DNA of 32,836 nucleotides from Gemmataceae bacterium (GTDB lineage: Bacteria > Planctomycetota > Planctomycetia > Gemmatales > Gemmataceae). Positions 1 to 9,800 of this stretch are shown here, in pieces. The translations under genes were made by a program, and so were the position numbers. The notes under the pieces were generated by a model. The model saw nothing but the letters and a program-made list of their open reading frames with translations, was not told the origin of the DNA and ran no database searches. The DNA lies in assembly GCA_022616435.1 (NCBI GenBank), contig JAKEET010000129.1:1-32836 (forward strand), written 5' to 3'. How positions within the stretch are numbered: position 1 is the first letter of the stretch; every line of letters starts with the position of its first letter.

Positions 1-412
1 CGGTCTTGAACTCCGTCGGCCGCTTCTTCCCCTCGGGGTCGAAGCAGACCTTCAGCGTGTCCCCGCTGATCTCGTAGATGCCCAGGATGACCGTCCCCTT
101 GCCCAGGCCCTCGGCCAGCTTCCCATCCAGGGTCTTCGGTGACTTGGACGGGTCGAGCTTCTGGGTGGCGGCCTGGACCACCCGGTCATCCACTTTGACG
201 GTATACTTGTCGCCCTCGAAGGTGACCGTCATACCCTTGAACAGGTCGATCGGCACCTCCTTGCCTTCCGCTTCGACGAGTTCCACGGTCCAAGTGCCCT
301 GGAACTTCTTGAGTTCTTGCTCGACATCCGCCTTGTCGCCCGCCCGCGCGCCGATTCCGCCGGATGCGGTGAGGACGAAGGTGCAGAGCAGCGTCACACG
401 TGCGAGTCGCAT
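1..412 (-). CDS. TIGR03067-type secreted protein, 3' end outside window
   Basis: The reading frame is open from an ATG at 412 to the window edge (137 codons seen), so the C-terminus is missing. The N-terminus looks like a short signal peptide (MRLAR, then a hydrophobic stretch ending near GARAGDKAD). Next comes the core pattern of the planctomycete TIGR03067 family: LKKFQGTWTV, a FEGDKYTV strand, a LDPSKSPKTLD turn, an ILGIYEISGDTLKVCFD strand and then RPTEF. Family members are about 130-150 residues of lipocalin-like beta strands and their function is unknown. The start is supported by an AAGGAGA ribosome site about 6-8 bases upstream. It is transcribed away from the rest of the window. The family assignment is from motif recognition; any specific role would be a guess. 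Confidence 0.85.
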   Translation of the reverse strand, partial: MRLARVTLLCTFVLTASGGIGARAGDKADVEQELKKFQGTWTVELVEAEGKEVPIDLFKGMTVTFEGDKYTVKVDDRVVQAATQKLDPSKSPKTLDGKLAEGLGKGTVILGIYEISGDTLKVCFDPEGKKRPTEFKT

Positions 413-463
413 GGGTGTTCTCCTTACGATGGTGTCGCCGAACGTACATTGTTCATGATGCCT

Positions 464-544
464 GGCGAGCGTCGGTGCGTAAGCCCGACGTGGACAGCGT
501 CAGTCGCGACGAAGGCACGTCGGGCTTACGCCTCGACGCTCGCC
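464..544. repeat. Long intergenic inverted repeat (29-base arms)
   Basis: The left arm 464-492 and right arm 516-544 are reverse complements at 27 of 29 positions (only two adjacent positions differ), separated by a 23-base spacer. The core contains TAAGCCCGACGTG. It lies in the gap between the SRPBCC gene (stop side) and the TIGR03067 gene, both on the minus strand. It could fold as a very stable cruciform or RNA hairpin. There is no T-run after it, so a classical intrinsic terminator is not shown. It looks like a dispersed REP-type element. Confidence 0.85.
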
Positions 545-582
545 ATGGCTTTCTCAGTTCAGGTCAGGTGACGATCACACAG

Positions 583-1407
583 TCATTCGCTCTTACTCGG
601 CTCCGTCGGCATCGGGAAGAGTTTATCTACCCACGCCTGCCACAACGGCTTCTCGCGGGCGGCGACTCCGGCAGCCTGATCGCCATAGAGATAGAAACTA
701 ATCGTCGCCATGACCGTGCCGCTGCAGTTGGCGGCGCCGAAGTCGGCGACGCCGGCGCACGGCTTGTCGAGGCGGAGCATGACGTGGTGCGGATACTGGT
801 CGGCGGGCTCTACGATGCCGCTGAGCGATGGGTTACCGGGCGAGGCCGTCCAGCGCTGCCCGGCGGTGGCGCCCTTCAGCCCCAGTGCAGAGGTCATCGT
901 TGCCCAGGCGTCCTCGGGGGATCCCGCGGGCATTGCATTCCACTGCATGATCGCCGAGCGTTGACCACGGAAGTGCGTGAGATACAGCCGCAGGATGCGG
1001 AAGAAGCCAGGCCAGCCGAATTCGGTGCCTTCCAGTTGATTGTCCCAGTCATCGGTGCTGGCAAAGAGGCTGTGCACCACACGGACGATACAGACGCCCC
1101 CCGCGCGCGCTTCGACGCTCCACTCGGTGGCCATCGTCGGCATGTCCGGCGTCCAGCCCGGGGATTCGGCCGTGAACTTCCGCGGCGGGTCCCAACTGGT
1201 CACGGTCGCCGTTGATTCCATTCCTGGGCCAAAGTTGCTTTTGACAGCGACCGGTTTGCCGTCCTGTTCCACGATCTCGGTCGGCACGAACCACGACGAG
1301 ACGCCTGGTCCCGTCGCGATGGCCTGCCAGACTTCCTCCGGCGTGCCGGGGACCTCAACTTCAACCTGGACCGATCGGCGTCCGGACGGCTCTTTCTTCA
1401 CGCTCAT
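583..1407 (-). CDS. AHSA1/SRPBCC-domain protein
   Basis: A 274-residue protein. Residues about 12-145 have the AHSA1 (activator of Hsp90 ATPase homologue) form of the START/Bet v 1 fold: a VEVEVPGTPEEVWQAIATG start, a WFVP strand, a GGGV-like turn and a long C-terminal helix. Residues about 165-265 form a second, less clear part that is absent from the usual ~150-residue members. Such proteins bind hydrophobic ligands in a helix-grip cavity; the ligand here is unknown. The ATG overlaps the TGA of the upstream ArsR-type regulator (ATGA), and its ribosome site AAGGAGA lies inside the last codons of that gene, so translation is coupled. ArsR plus SRPBCC is a common two-gene arrangement in bacteria. 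Confidence 0.85.
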   Translation of the reverse strand: MSVKKEPSGRRSVQVEVEVPGTPEEVWQAIATGPGVSSWFVPTEIVEQDGKPVAVKSNFGPGMESTATVTSWDPPRKFTAESPGWTPDMPTMATEWSVEARAGGVCIVRVVHSLFASTDDWDNQLEGTEFGWPGFFRILRLYLTHFRGQRSAIMQWNAMPAGSPEDAWATMTSALGLKGATAGQRWTASPGNPSLSGIVEPADQYPHHVMLRLDKPCAGVADFGAANCSGTVMATISFYLYGDQAAGVAAREKPLWQAWVDKLFPMPTEPSKSE

Positions 1408-2006
1408 GATGTCTCCTTGGTTGCGGGTTTTTGCGGAAGGGGGTGCGCCATGAGGACCAGGCGGTGCGCGCGGCCGCCGGGGGCGGATTCATCGTGGTAC
1501 TTCGACACAAGCTTCGTGATGGCCTCGGTCAGTTCCTGGCTGAAGGCGGCACGGTCCGCCGCCGACCGGAAGCGAACTTCGGTGTCCACCGCCAGCGTCG
1601 CCAAGCGTTTGTCGGTCTCCTTCGCGCGGCGCGCCAGGTCGTTCACCTCGCGAACGACGCGCGCGCCCAGGGCGATGAGATAGCTCGCGGACAGGCGATC
1701 CATGTCCCTGGCCGGATCGACGGCGACCGGCCCCAGGGCGCCAGGCGAGATCACATAGGAAGTCGCCGTCGCCACCAGCAACCGTTCCGTCAGGCCGCCC
1801 CATTTGCGTCGCTCGGCCACCTTGATCAACCCGTGCGACTCCAGGGCGCGCAGGTGGTAGTTGACCTTCTGCCGGGCCAGGCCGACCCGTGTGGCCAGCG
1901 TGGCGGCCGAGGCGGGCCGTGCCAGTTCGGAAAGCAGCCGACTGCGTAGAGGCTCCAAGGCGACGGTCGCCGCCGCCGGACTATCGATGACATCCACGTC
2001 GAGCAT
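1404..2006 (-). CDS. ArsR-type winged-helix transcriptional regulator
   Basis: A 200-residue protein. Residues about 15-75 form a winged helix: LRSRLLSELARPASAATLA, then the recognition-helix stretch LARQKVNYHLRALESHGLI, then a wing around VAERRKWGG. Residues 95-170 are charged and helical, with heptad-like spacing, and probably form the dimer or sensor part. I see no CxC metal-binding motif of the classical ArsR/SmtB metal sensors, so a metal ligand is unlikely. It overlaps the SRPBCC gene by 4 bp. The ATG has no purine-rich ribosome site in front of it (the upstream bases are ACCATCTCCTC), and a sigma-70-like promoter places the transcript start at or next to the ATG, so the mRNA may be leaderless. 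Confidence 0.85.
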   Translation of the reverse strand: MLDVDVIDSPAAATVALEPLRSRLLSELARPASAATLATRVGLARQKVNYHLRALESHGLIKVAERRKWGGLTERLLVATATSYVISPGALGPVAVDPARDMDRLSASYLIALGARVVREVNDLARRAKETDKRLATLAVDTEVRFRSAADRAAFSQELTEAITKLVSKYHDESAPGGRAHRLVLMAHPLPQKPATKETS

Positions 2007-2012
2007 GAGGAG

Positions 2013-2041
2013 ATGGTAGCATTGACAAGTTTTGTTGTCAA
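2013..2041 (-). promoter_or_regulatory. Sigma-70-like promoter of the ArsR/SRPBCC pair
   Basis: On the minus strand there is a perfect TTGACA (2041-2036), a 17-base spacer and TACCAT (2018-2013, four of six consensus bases). An A8 tract lies at 2064-2057, upstream of the -35 box, where an UP element would be. The expected transcript start is about position 2006, which is the A of the ATG. Confidence 0.6.
2022..2041. promoter_or_regulatory. Palindromic operator candidate over the -35 box
   Basis: TTGACAA (2022-2028) and TTGTCAA (2035-2041) are a perfect 7-base inverted repeat with a 6-base centre (20 bases in all). It covers the -35 box and the first part of the spacer in front of the ArsR-type gene. 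ArsR-type dimers bind palindromes of this size and usually repress their own operon, so autorepression is the natural reading. This is inference from position and symmetry. Confidence 0.5.
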
Positions 2042-2192
2042 GAGCGGGAGTCGAGGTTTTTTTTGCCGAAGCGGAAGCCCGGGTTGCCGAACCGAGCCGA
2101 ACGCTCCACCGATCTGGGCCGCAAGACGGTTGCTCGTGCAGCAGCTTCTCGCAGATCCCCGCGGAGGCCGATGTGATGCGGCAGGTTGTCGC

Positions 2193-3524
2193 TCACCCTC
2201 CTGTCGCCGAACGATCCAGATGAGTTGCCGGGCCAACAGCACCGATTCTACGCCGCAGTTCTGCGACCCACTGATTGAGCTGCTCCGGAGGGGCGCTGGA
2301 GCATTTGAGAAAGAACGCCACCCGTCCGTCCAGCGTTTCGATGACGAAATCCGACGGGACCTGGCGTGGCGATGCACTGGTCTGGATCTTGGCATTCACG
2401 AACCGGTCCAAAGCGATCGCATAGCAGCGATTCGGCTCCATGCGCACCAGCACCCCCTCCGGACCGACCAGAATGCCCTGGCGAAGCGTCCCACGCTTCA
2501 GGCGGCGCCAGGCGCCGAGCGTGATGCTCAGCCGGCGCAGCAAATACAACGGAATGAGCCCCAGCAGCAAGCACACGGCTCCGACGACCAGGATGGGCAG
2601 CCATGCGCCGCCGGCGGCCAGCGCCGGCAAAAACAACGCAACGACGAGCACATCCATCCCGATGATCATGACTCCAAGTAGGACGAACAGGCTCAGATCG
2701 TGCATCACCGCCACGGATCGGGGCAGCAGTCGGACTTGCCCTGGCAGGGGCTGGGCCTCGTCGATCCACGACCGGTACGGCTCCGGCAAGCGACGATCGG
2801 GTACGGGCCGCACGGCGTCGCTGCCGCGAAAGCGCCGAACGCCCGCAACATCGGCCGCCGCCGCATCGTGCGCGCCATAGGCTTGCACCAGCTCGTGGAC
2901 CTGGGGCGCGGCCAACAGTGGCACATCGAGGAAATCCGCCAGGATCTTGGCCTTCCTGGCCATATCCGTGAAGTCGCTATTGTAGGCCACGAACACGCGT
3001 GGCTCCTCCGAGTCGTCCAGGACCAGATTCAGTTGGTAACTATGAAACTTGACGGGCCTGTTGACGGCGAGGCCCTCATTGAACCTGGCGCCGAACCAGC
3101 CTGCGTCGATCATTTGGACGGCCACGATGTCCAGGAGAGGCCGACGGCGCGTTCGCCAGAAGTGCCGGACCGTCAACCAGCCTGCCAAGGCGTCGAACCG
3201 ATAGCGCGGCCCGAACAGCCAGACCCCCATCAGGCCAACCGCGCCGCCCCACAGCAGCAACAATCCCACGGCGACGAAGTCGGCCGCGTCCGGCTTCATC
3301 AGGCTCCCGATGAGTCCCAGCAGGCCCAGCAACAGGAACGGCCAACCCAGGATGCACAGGACCCAGGCAACCACTCGTACCATCCGGTGATACTTGATCT
3401 CGAGCGTGCTGTCGTCCGGCCAGCTCAGGACAAAGCGATTGTGACTGCGGAGGAAGGTCGTTCTGAGCGGCGCCTGCTCAACGACGACCTGGCCCGTTCC
3501 GACTGGATCTGAAGGGCTCGCCAT
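2193..3524 (-). CDS. Membrane protein with two PH-like modules, unknown function
   Basis: A 443-residue protein from the ATG at 3524. I prefer this start because GAAAGG lies about 8 bases upstream; the frame also opens at a GTG at 3605 (27 more residues) with no ribosome site. There are two halves, each with a pair of hydrophobic helices: about 50-76 and 82-104, then 277-302 and 307-330. Each pair is followed by a soluble beta-rich stretch (108-200 and 345-425). These resemble bacterial PH-like (bPH) domains, with the pattern FDALAGWLTVRHFW, then LNLVLDDSEEP and a final helix ending in FLDVPL. I do not recognise a named family and see no catalytic motif. It is upstream of the ArsR gene on the same strand, with a 186-base gap. 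Confidence 0.75.
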   Translation of the reverse strand: MASPSDPVGTGQVVVEQAPLRTTFLRSHNRFVLSWPDDSTLEIKYHRMVRVVAWVLCILGWPFLLLGLLGLIGSLMKPDAADFVAVGLLLLWGGAVGLMGVWLFGPRYRFDALAGWLTVRHFWRTRRRPLLDIVAVQMIDAGWFGARFNEGLAVNRPVKFHSYQLNLVLDDSEEPRVFVAYNSDFTDMARKAKILADFLDVPLLAAPQVHELVQAYGAHDAAAADVAGVRRFRGSDAVRPVPDRRLPEPYRSWIDEAQPLPGQVRLLPRSVAVMHDLSLFVLLGVMIIGMDVLVVALFLPALAAGGAWLPILVVGAVCLLLGLIPLYLLRRLSITLGAWRRLKRGTLRQGILVGPEGVLVRMEPNRCYAIALDRFVNAKIQTSASPRQVPSDFVIETLDGRVAFFLKCSSAPPEQLNQWVAELRRRIGAVGPATHLDRSATGG

Positions 3525-3858
3525 GTTCTGGCCTTTCGCCGCCGGACGTTCCTCGGTCGAAGGCACGCCCCAGTAGGCAACCCACTGATTCTCTTCCAAA
3601 AACACAACTTTGATCGGAATCGATGTCCCAATGGACGGAATCGATTTCCCATTGCTCAGGTGACCGCAGGCGGTCGCAGAACTGGTTGATGCGTTTCTCC
3701 CGACCGGAAAGCAAGTAATACTCTCGGAGCGAAATCGGGATTGCCGGTGCTCGCCAGCGACTTTTCAATCTCTTTGCGAATCGTGCTGAGCTTTTTGTTC
3801 CAATCATAGCATCACCAAACGGTCCGTCAGCAAACGGCAGGTCCAAACGATCCGTCAC
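3478..3858 (-). CDS. Doubtful small ORF coupled to the giant gene's stop
   Basis: A GTG at 3858 overlaps the TGA of the giant gene (GTGA), and the frame stays open for 126 codons to a stop at 3478. The first two thirds look protein-like (TDRLDLPFADGPFGDAM, then REYYLLSGREKRINQFCDRL) and end in two near-identical WEIDS/WDIDS units. The last third is Arg/Gly-rich and overlaps the start of the membrane-protein gene by 47 bases, as out-of-frame sequence would. A second frame in the same stretch also reads plausibly (NKKLSTIRKEIEKSL). The region may therefore be a decayed gene with a frameshift. Third-position GC is visibly lower than in the neighbours. No family is recognised. Confidence 0.3.
   Translation of the reverse strand: MTDRLDLPFADGPFGDAMIGTKSSARFAKRLKSRWRAPAIPISLREYYLLSGREKRINQFCDRLRSPEQWEIDSVHWDIDSDQSCVFGRESVGCLLGRAFDRGTSGGERPEHGEPFRSSRNGPGRR
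3615..3656 (-). repeat. Two 21-base tandem units
   Basis: Positions 3615-3635 and 3636-3656 are adjacent 21-base units that match at 17 of 21 positions. The length is a multiple of three and gives a heptapeptide repeat (WEIDSVH then WDIDSDQ) in the frame of the doubtful small ORF. It lies between the giant gene and the membrane-protein gene. Confidence 0.6.
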
Positions 3859-6800
3859 TGCACGTTCACGAAGAACGACTGCCCCACGGTGTCGATGCCG
3901 TCGGTCACTTGCACCAGGACGCGGAAGGTGCCCGTGAAGCCGGCGCTGATGTGGAGCCGCAGGGTGGAGCCGGCGATGTCGGCGGTGACCGGCGGCAGCA
4001 GGCCTGGGTTGGGGGCGTTGTAGAGGCGGTCCGGATTGTTGTAGTAGCTCGAATCGAAGACCGCGACCACCGGGCCGATGCCGTTGCCGGCGTTGAGGTT
4101 GCCGAGCACGTGCAGCTCGCCGTTGGGGAGCAGGGCGTACCAGTTGCCGTTGACGGCGCTGCGGAGCCACTTCTCCTGGAAGCCGTAGTGGTTGAAGAAG
4201 AAGTTGTTGCCCGGATCGAACAAGCCGAGCTGCTGGTCGAGCTGGAAGGCCAGCGTGGCCAGCGTGACGACTTGCGGCTGCAGGAAGGAGATCGGATCGC
4301 CGTCCGGATCGCTGGCGCTCAGCGGCACGAACACGTCTTGATCGGCGCCGCTGGCGGCGACGTTCCGGTCGCCCGGGTTCTGGAGGACCGGCGGGTTGTT
4401 GGTGATGAAGACCTTGAAGAGCTGGGTGGCGGTGAAGGCGCCGTCGCTGACCCGCGCTTCGACGTAGATGCGGCCGGCGAAGTTGGCCGGGGTGGTGAAG
4501 GTCAGCAGGTCGCCGGCGACGCTGACCGGGCTGGGGTTGAGCGGCGTGATCGGCGCGGCGTTCCAGAGCCTGGCCGGGTCGGCCCAGTAGCTGGCGTCGA
4601 GCGTGCCGACCTGGAACAGGTTCTGGTTGGGGCCGGAGAAGTTGAAGGAGCTGGCGGCGGCGCCGGTGAAGCGGAACACCCTGCCGTCGGGGAAGATGGT
4701 GAACCGGCGGTTGCCGGCGCCGTCGAGGTAGCGTTCGTTGAAGCCGCGGAGGTTGGTCTGGTAGGCGCCGGTGCTGGACAGGCCGTGGGTCGCGTCGAGA
4801 ATGGCGGCGTCGTAGGCGATGCCGTCGAAGGCGACGGCGCTGTAGGTGAGCGGATCGCCGCTGGCGTCGTTGCCGACCAGCGTTTCCTGGAATGACGGCT
4901 GGGTGTGCGAGATGCTGCGGTCGCTGATGGGCGCCAGGGTCGGGGCGTCGTTGAGGACGTTGACCTGGATGGTCTGGACGGCGGCGGCGACGCCGTCGCT
5001 GACGGCGGCCTCGACCACGTAGGTGCCGGCGAAGCCGCTGGGGGTGAAGTCGATCTGGTTGCCGGTCACGCTGACGAAGCCTGGGAGCACGGTCGGGTTC
5101 GGAGAGTTCCACAAGAGGGCCGGGTTGACCCAATAGACTTGCGGCAAGGCGGCGATGAACACGCCGCGCAGCCGCGGGGAGGTCGCCGGGCCTCTCCGCT
5201 GGAACAGGAACCCGTTGGGCAGGATGAAGAAGTTCTTGTTGCCGACGCCCTTGATGTGCTTCTCGCGCCGCTTGTACTTGTTGAACATGTAGCGGCCATT
5301 GGAGAACAAGCCGTACTGGCTGTCGAGCTGGCGGGCCTGGTAGCTGGTGGCTTCGTAGGCCGTCGCCGAGTAGGTCAAGAACGGCGCGTCGAGGCTGTCG
5401 GCGTCGCCGCCGTCCAGCGTCCGGGTCTGCGGGAACTGGCTGTGCTGGGCCGTCACCGAGCCGATGGTCGAGTTGAACTGCGGCGGCGTGTTGAAGCTGG
5501 TCACGCGGTAGAGCTGCGAGGCGCTGGCGACGCCGTCGCTGACGGTGGCCAGGACCAGGAACGTGCCGAGGAAGCCGCCCGGGCTCAACGTGGCCACGTT
5601 GCCGTTGACGCTGACGAAACCGCCAAGCTGCGTCGCCGGCGGGGCGTTGTACAGCAGGCTGGGGACCGCCCAGTAGAGAGTCGGCAGCTGGTCGATGAAG
5701 ACGCCGCGCAGTTTCTTCCTGGTGCCGGTGAAGCGGAAGAACTGGCCGTTGGGCAGGATGAAGTAGCGGGCGCCGCCGAAGCCGATGAAGTGTTTCTCCT
5801 TGCGTTTGAACTTGTTGAACTTCAGGTTCGCCCCGAACGGCGACAGCCCCAGCGCGTCGTCGAGCTGGCGGATCTTGAACGTGGTCGCGTCGAGGGCCAC
5901 CGCGGAGTAGGTCAGGATCTCGCCCGCATCGGGGTCGCTGCCGTTGAGGGTCACGTCCATCGGGAAGCTGCGATGATGGGCGACGATGTCGCTGATCGGC
6001 GCCAGCGACGGCGGGTTGTTGATGGCCGTGACGGTGAACGAACCGAAGGTCTGGGCCTTGCCGTCGGTGGAGAAGACGCGGGCGAAGAAGGTCCCCACGA
6101 ACGACGCCGGCGGCGTCAGATCGACCTGGCCGGTGGTCGGGTTGACCTGGATGTAGCCGGGCAGCGGCGCAGTGAAGGCCGCATCGGCAAAGGCGCTGCC
6201 GCCGAAGGTGACCACGTCGCCCGGATCGGGATCGGTGCCGGACAGCGTCACGTGATTGGTGACCGGGAAGACGCCGTGCACGCCGCTGAAATCCGGGATC
6301 GGGTCGGGCAGCAGCGTGGGCGGATTGTTGATCGCCACGGTGAAGGTGTCGGTGGCGCTGAGACCGAACGGATCGGTGACCGTGACGGTGATGGTCACGA
6401 CGCCGAACTGGCCGCCGGCCGTGATGATGATCGTCGGCGTGGTGCTGACGGCGATCGACCCACTGGGATTGCCGTTGAACGTCAGGCTGGCGATCAGCGC
6501 AGGATTGCTGATATCGGCCTGCAGTGTCAGCTGGGTCGGCGTCTGGCCGTCGCCGATGGTGAACTGGATATTGAGGTTCGTGTTCGGCGCGACCGACTGG
6601 TTCGGGATGTCGCTGATGGTCGGCGCCGTGTTCGGCTCGAAGAAGTGGAAGGCGTCGTACCGGTCGGCCGGGTTCTCGCCGTTGACGGCGTCGTCGTCCT
6701 GGTTCATCAAGTTGCCGCCGAAGTCCGACAGGTTGGGACCGATGATGAGCCGGTAGTTGCCGGCGGCCGATTGCGGCGTGAACGAGATGCGGAACATGTT

Positions 6801-9800
6801 GTGCGGATCGAGGCCGCCCGGCGGGACGGTCGTGATCTCGACGACGCTCTGGACCGCGATCGGCTGGCCGTTCGGCGCGATGAGTTGAACGTCGGCCGGG
6901 GTGAACGTGATGTTGTCCACCAGGCTGCTGAAGGTGACGTCGAAGCCGGTGAGCACGTCGCCCGGGTGGGGCGAGACCTGATCGACGTCGACGATCCGCG
7001 GCCCCTTGGTCGGATCGGCCAGGAACTGAGAGAAGCCGGCGTCGTCGAGGCGAATGGCAAAGGCGCCGCGGCCAAAGGTGCTGGCCATGAGCAGGTTCTG
7101 CGACGCGGCATGGTTGGTGGTGCCGGTTTGCGGGTTGGTGTAGCCGAGCATCAGGTCCAGGTCGGTGATGTAGACGTTGGGCAGGAAGCCGCCTTCCTGC
7201 GGAGACTGGTTGTTGGCCAGGTCGGGATACAGGTTGTAGGTGAAGCCCTTGTCGGTGGACCGGAAGACGCCGGCGTTGCCCGCGACATAGAGGACCGGGT
7301 GCGAGGGCCCGGTCGGATTGGCGGGGTCATCGGGGATCTGGTAGCGCCAATCGACGGCCAGCGAGGTGATCTGGCCGGGCAGCATGATCGGCTGCAGGTC
7401 GTTGGGATTGTTGAACAGCGGCCGGCTGAAGTTGAACAGCGAATCGCGGCCCGGGGTGTCGTTGAGCTTGATCCAGGTGGGCGTGGCCGCGCTGGAGTCG
7501 GGCATCCAGTAAACGCCCTGGCCGGTGACGGCGTACGCCTCGGTCGTGCCGCGGCGCGGGTTGGGGATGATGCTGAGCACGCTGCCGCCGTCGAGGCCGC
7601 TGGAAATGTCGCGCCACGTGCCGCCGCCGTTGAAGGTGACGAAGACGCTGCCGCCGTCGGTGCCGGCGTAGATGAAATCGTTGAGGCTGAACGCCGTGGA
7701 CGGGGGCGAGCCGAAGGCCATCGCCTGCGCCGAAGTGCCGTCCAGGGCCGTGGGCTCGGCGATCGGCAGCCACTGGATGCCGAAGCCGCTGAGCGAGCCG
7801 GCGGTGCGATAGACCCGGCCGGCCGACGAGCTGATGACAATCGCGCTGGGATCGAGCGGGTTGACGGCGAAGCGGCCAAACGGACGCGGCGGCGAACTGA
7901 TGCCCGGCCAGGTCGATTGCAGGAGGCCGGTACCGCGGCTGATCGGCGCGTTGTTGGGGAAGTCGATGACGAAGAAGTCCGAAGGACCCAGGTTGAACTG
8001 ATTGTTGGCGAACGGCCAGATGTATTGATACGTGGTGCCGATGCGGTTGGCGTCGAAGATGACCGAGCCGGTGGCGGGGTCGATGCGGTCGAACCCGCCG
8101 GTGGCGTCGGTCACGATCCAGCTGCCGTTGCCGTCCACCGAATGGCCGATGAGATCGTTGAAGCGCGTCTCGTCAAAGGTCTGCCAGTTGAGGTTGCCGG
8201 TGTTGATGATGTCGGCGGCCGAGGCCGGCGTGCCGTTGTTGAACGCCATGGCGTAGAAGAGGGCGCCGTCCACGTCGGCGGCCAGGGTGCTGGGCTGCAC
8301 GGCGCCGGACATGAACTGGGCGATCTGCAGATTGCCGTTGCGCGAGCCACGGATCGAATCGGCTGAGCCGATGCCCTGGTGCGTTTGATACGTTCCCCGC
8401 TGGATCATGTCGGCCGTGCTGAGCGCCGGGTCGGAGAGACCGTCCACCACGGTGAACACGCCCTGATCGGTCCCCAGGATCAGGCGGGTCTTGCCCGTCA
8501 ACGGATCGGTCAGGGTAATCAACTCGTGGGACCGGAACGGCGGATTGGTGCTCTGGTTGTAGACGTCGTTGATCACGCCAAAGTCCGACCAGCGCGCGTC
8601 GCTGCCGTCGTTGAGCCAGCGCGTGAAGTTGGGGAGGTTGAAGGGGGTGCCGCTGTAATGGAAGGTGGACGGCGTCAGGAACGGGTTGTACGGATCGCGG
8701 TACATGTTGAAGTGGTCGTCGCGCGGATCGGGCGCGTTGGGCGTGGCCGGACTGCCGTTGTCGAACATGGCGCCGCCGGGGAAAATCAGCCCGGTGGTCG
8801 GCCCGTTGATGGCGGCCGGAACGTTGTCGCTGTGATCGCCGTTGACGACCGCCCACGGATCGGACACCGTCGTGATGTCGACTTTGACCAGGCGCGAGCC
8901 GCCGAGGTACACCACGTTCGGGTTGTTGGGATCGATGGCCAAGGTCGCTTGATAGTTGCTGGTCCCGAGAGCGGCCAGGCTGGCGGTGGGCGGGTTGCCG
9001 GTGACGTTGTCGTCGTTGGTCGGCACGCCGAAGTTCTGCTCGGCAAGGCCCTGGTTGCCGCTGACGTTGAGTTGCACGCGCGTCCAGTTGTCGCCGAGGT
9101 CTTTGGTGACGTACAACTCGTAGCCGTGCGCCACCGAGCCGTCCAGCACCAGCGCGTACAACCAGTTCTGCAAGAACGTGTCGCGAAGTCGGTCGCCCGT
9201 CATGGCGGGAGTGGCGAGCAGGATGCGGCCGCGGCCGGCGCCGTTGGGCGTGCTCACCGGCGCGTTCACCGGGATCGGCACGCCGGAGATCTGGTGGTTC
9301 GGCTTGTCCTGGTCATTGGGCTGGTTCAGCCCGGTCATCTGGATCAGCGACGACGTGCTGAAGGCGCTGGTGGTGTAGAAGGTCCCCTCGTCTTCGAACG
9401 CGGCGTACAGAAGGCGCAGGAGTCCGTTGGTGCTGGGATCGCCGCTGGCCGGCGCCAGGATGACGTCGGTGGCGTTGCCGGCGCGAATCAGCGTCCAGCT
9501 CTTGCCGGTGTCGAGGCTGCGGTACAACCCCTGATTGGCGCCGCCGCCCACCGCCATGTACACGGCGCGCTCGCCGTTGGTGTTCGGCAACACCGTGGGA
9601 TCGACGACGATCTTGTTCACGCGCGAGCCGACGAAGGCGTGGTCGCGCAGCCCGGAGCTCATCGGCAACGGATTGCCGAGGGCGTCGAAGTTCTGGATGA
9701 TGCTGTCCACGACCTGCCAGGTGGCGCCGCCGTCGGGCGAGCGCAACAGGCCGATGCCCGGCGCGAACGTCTCGGTGGTGCCGGTGCCGGCGAAGATGAT

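Noticed and set aside
3478..5133. A 551-codon minus-strand frame through the end of the giant gene
   Set aside because: Most of it is an out-of-frame reading of the giant gene rich in Arg, Gln and Pro. Only the last part after 3858 is kept, as a doubtful small ORF.
4905..8366. A 1153-codon open frame on the plus strand
   Set aside because: Same explanation: antisense shadow of the giant gene, with low-complexity Arg/Gly/Val/Asp/Glu content and no ribosome site.
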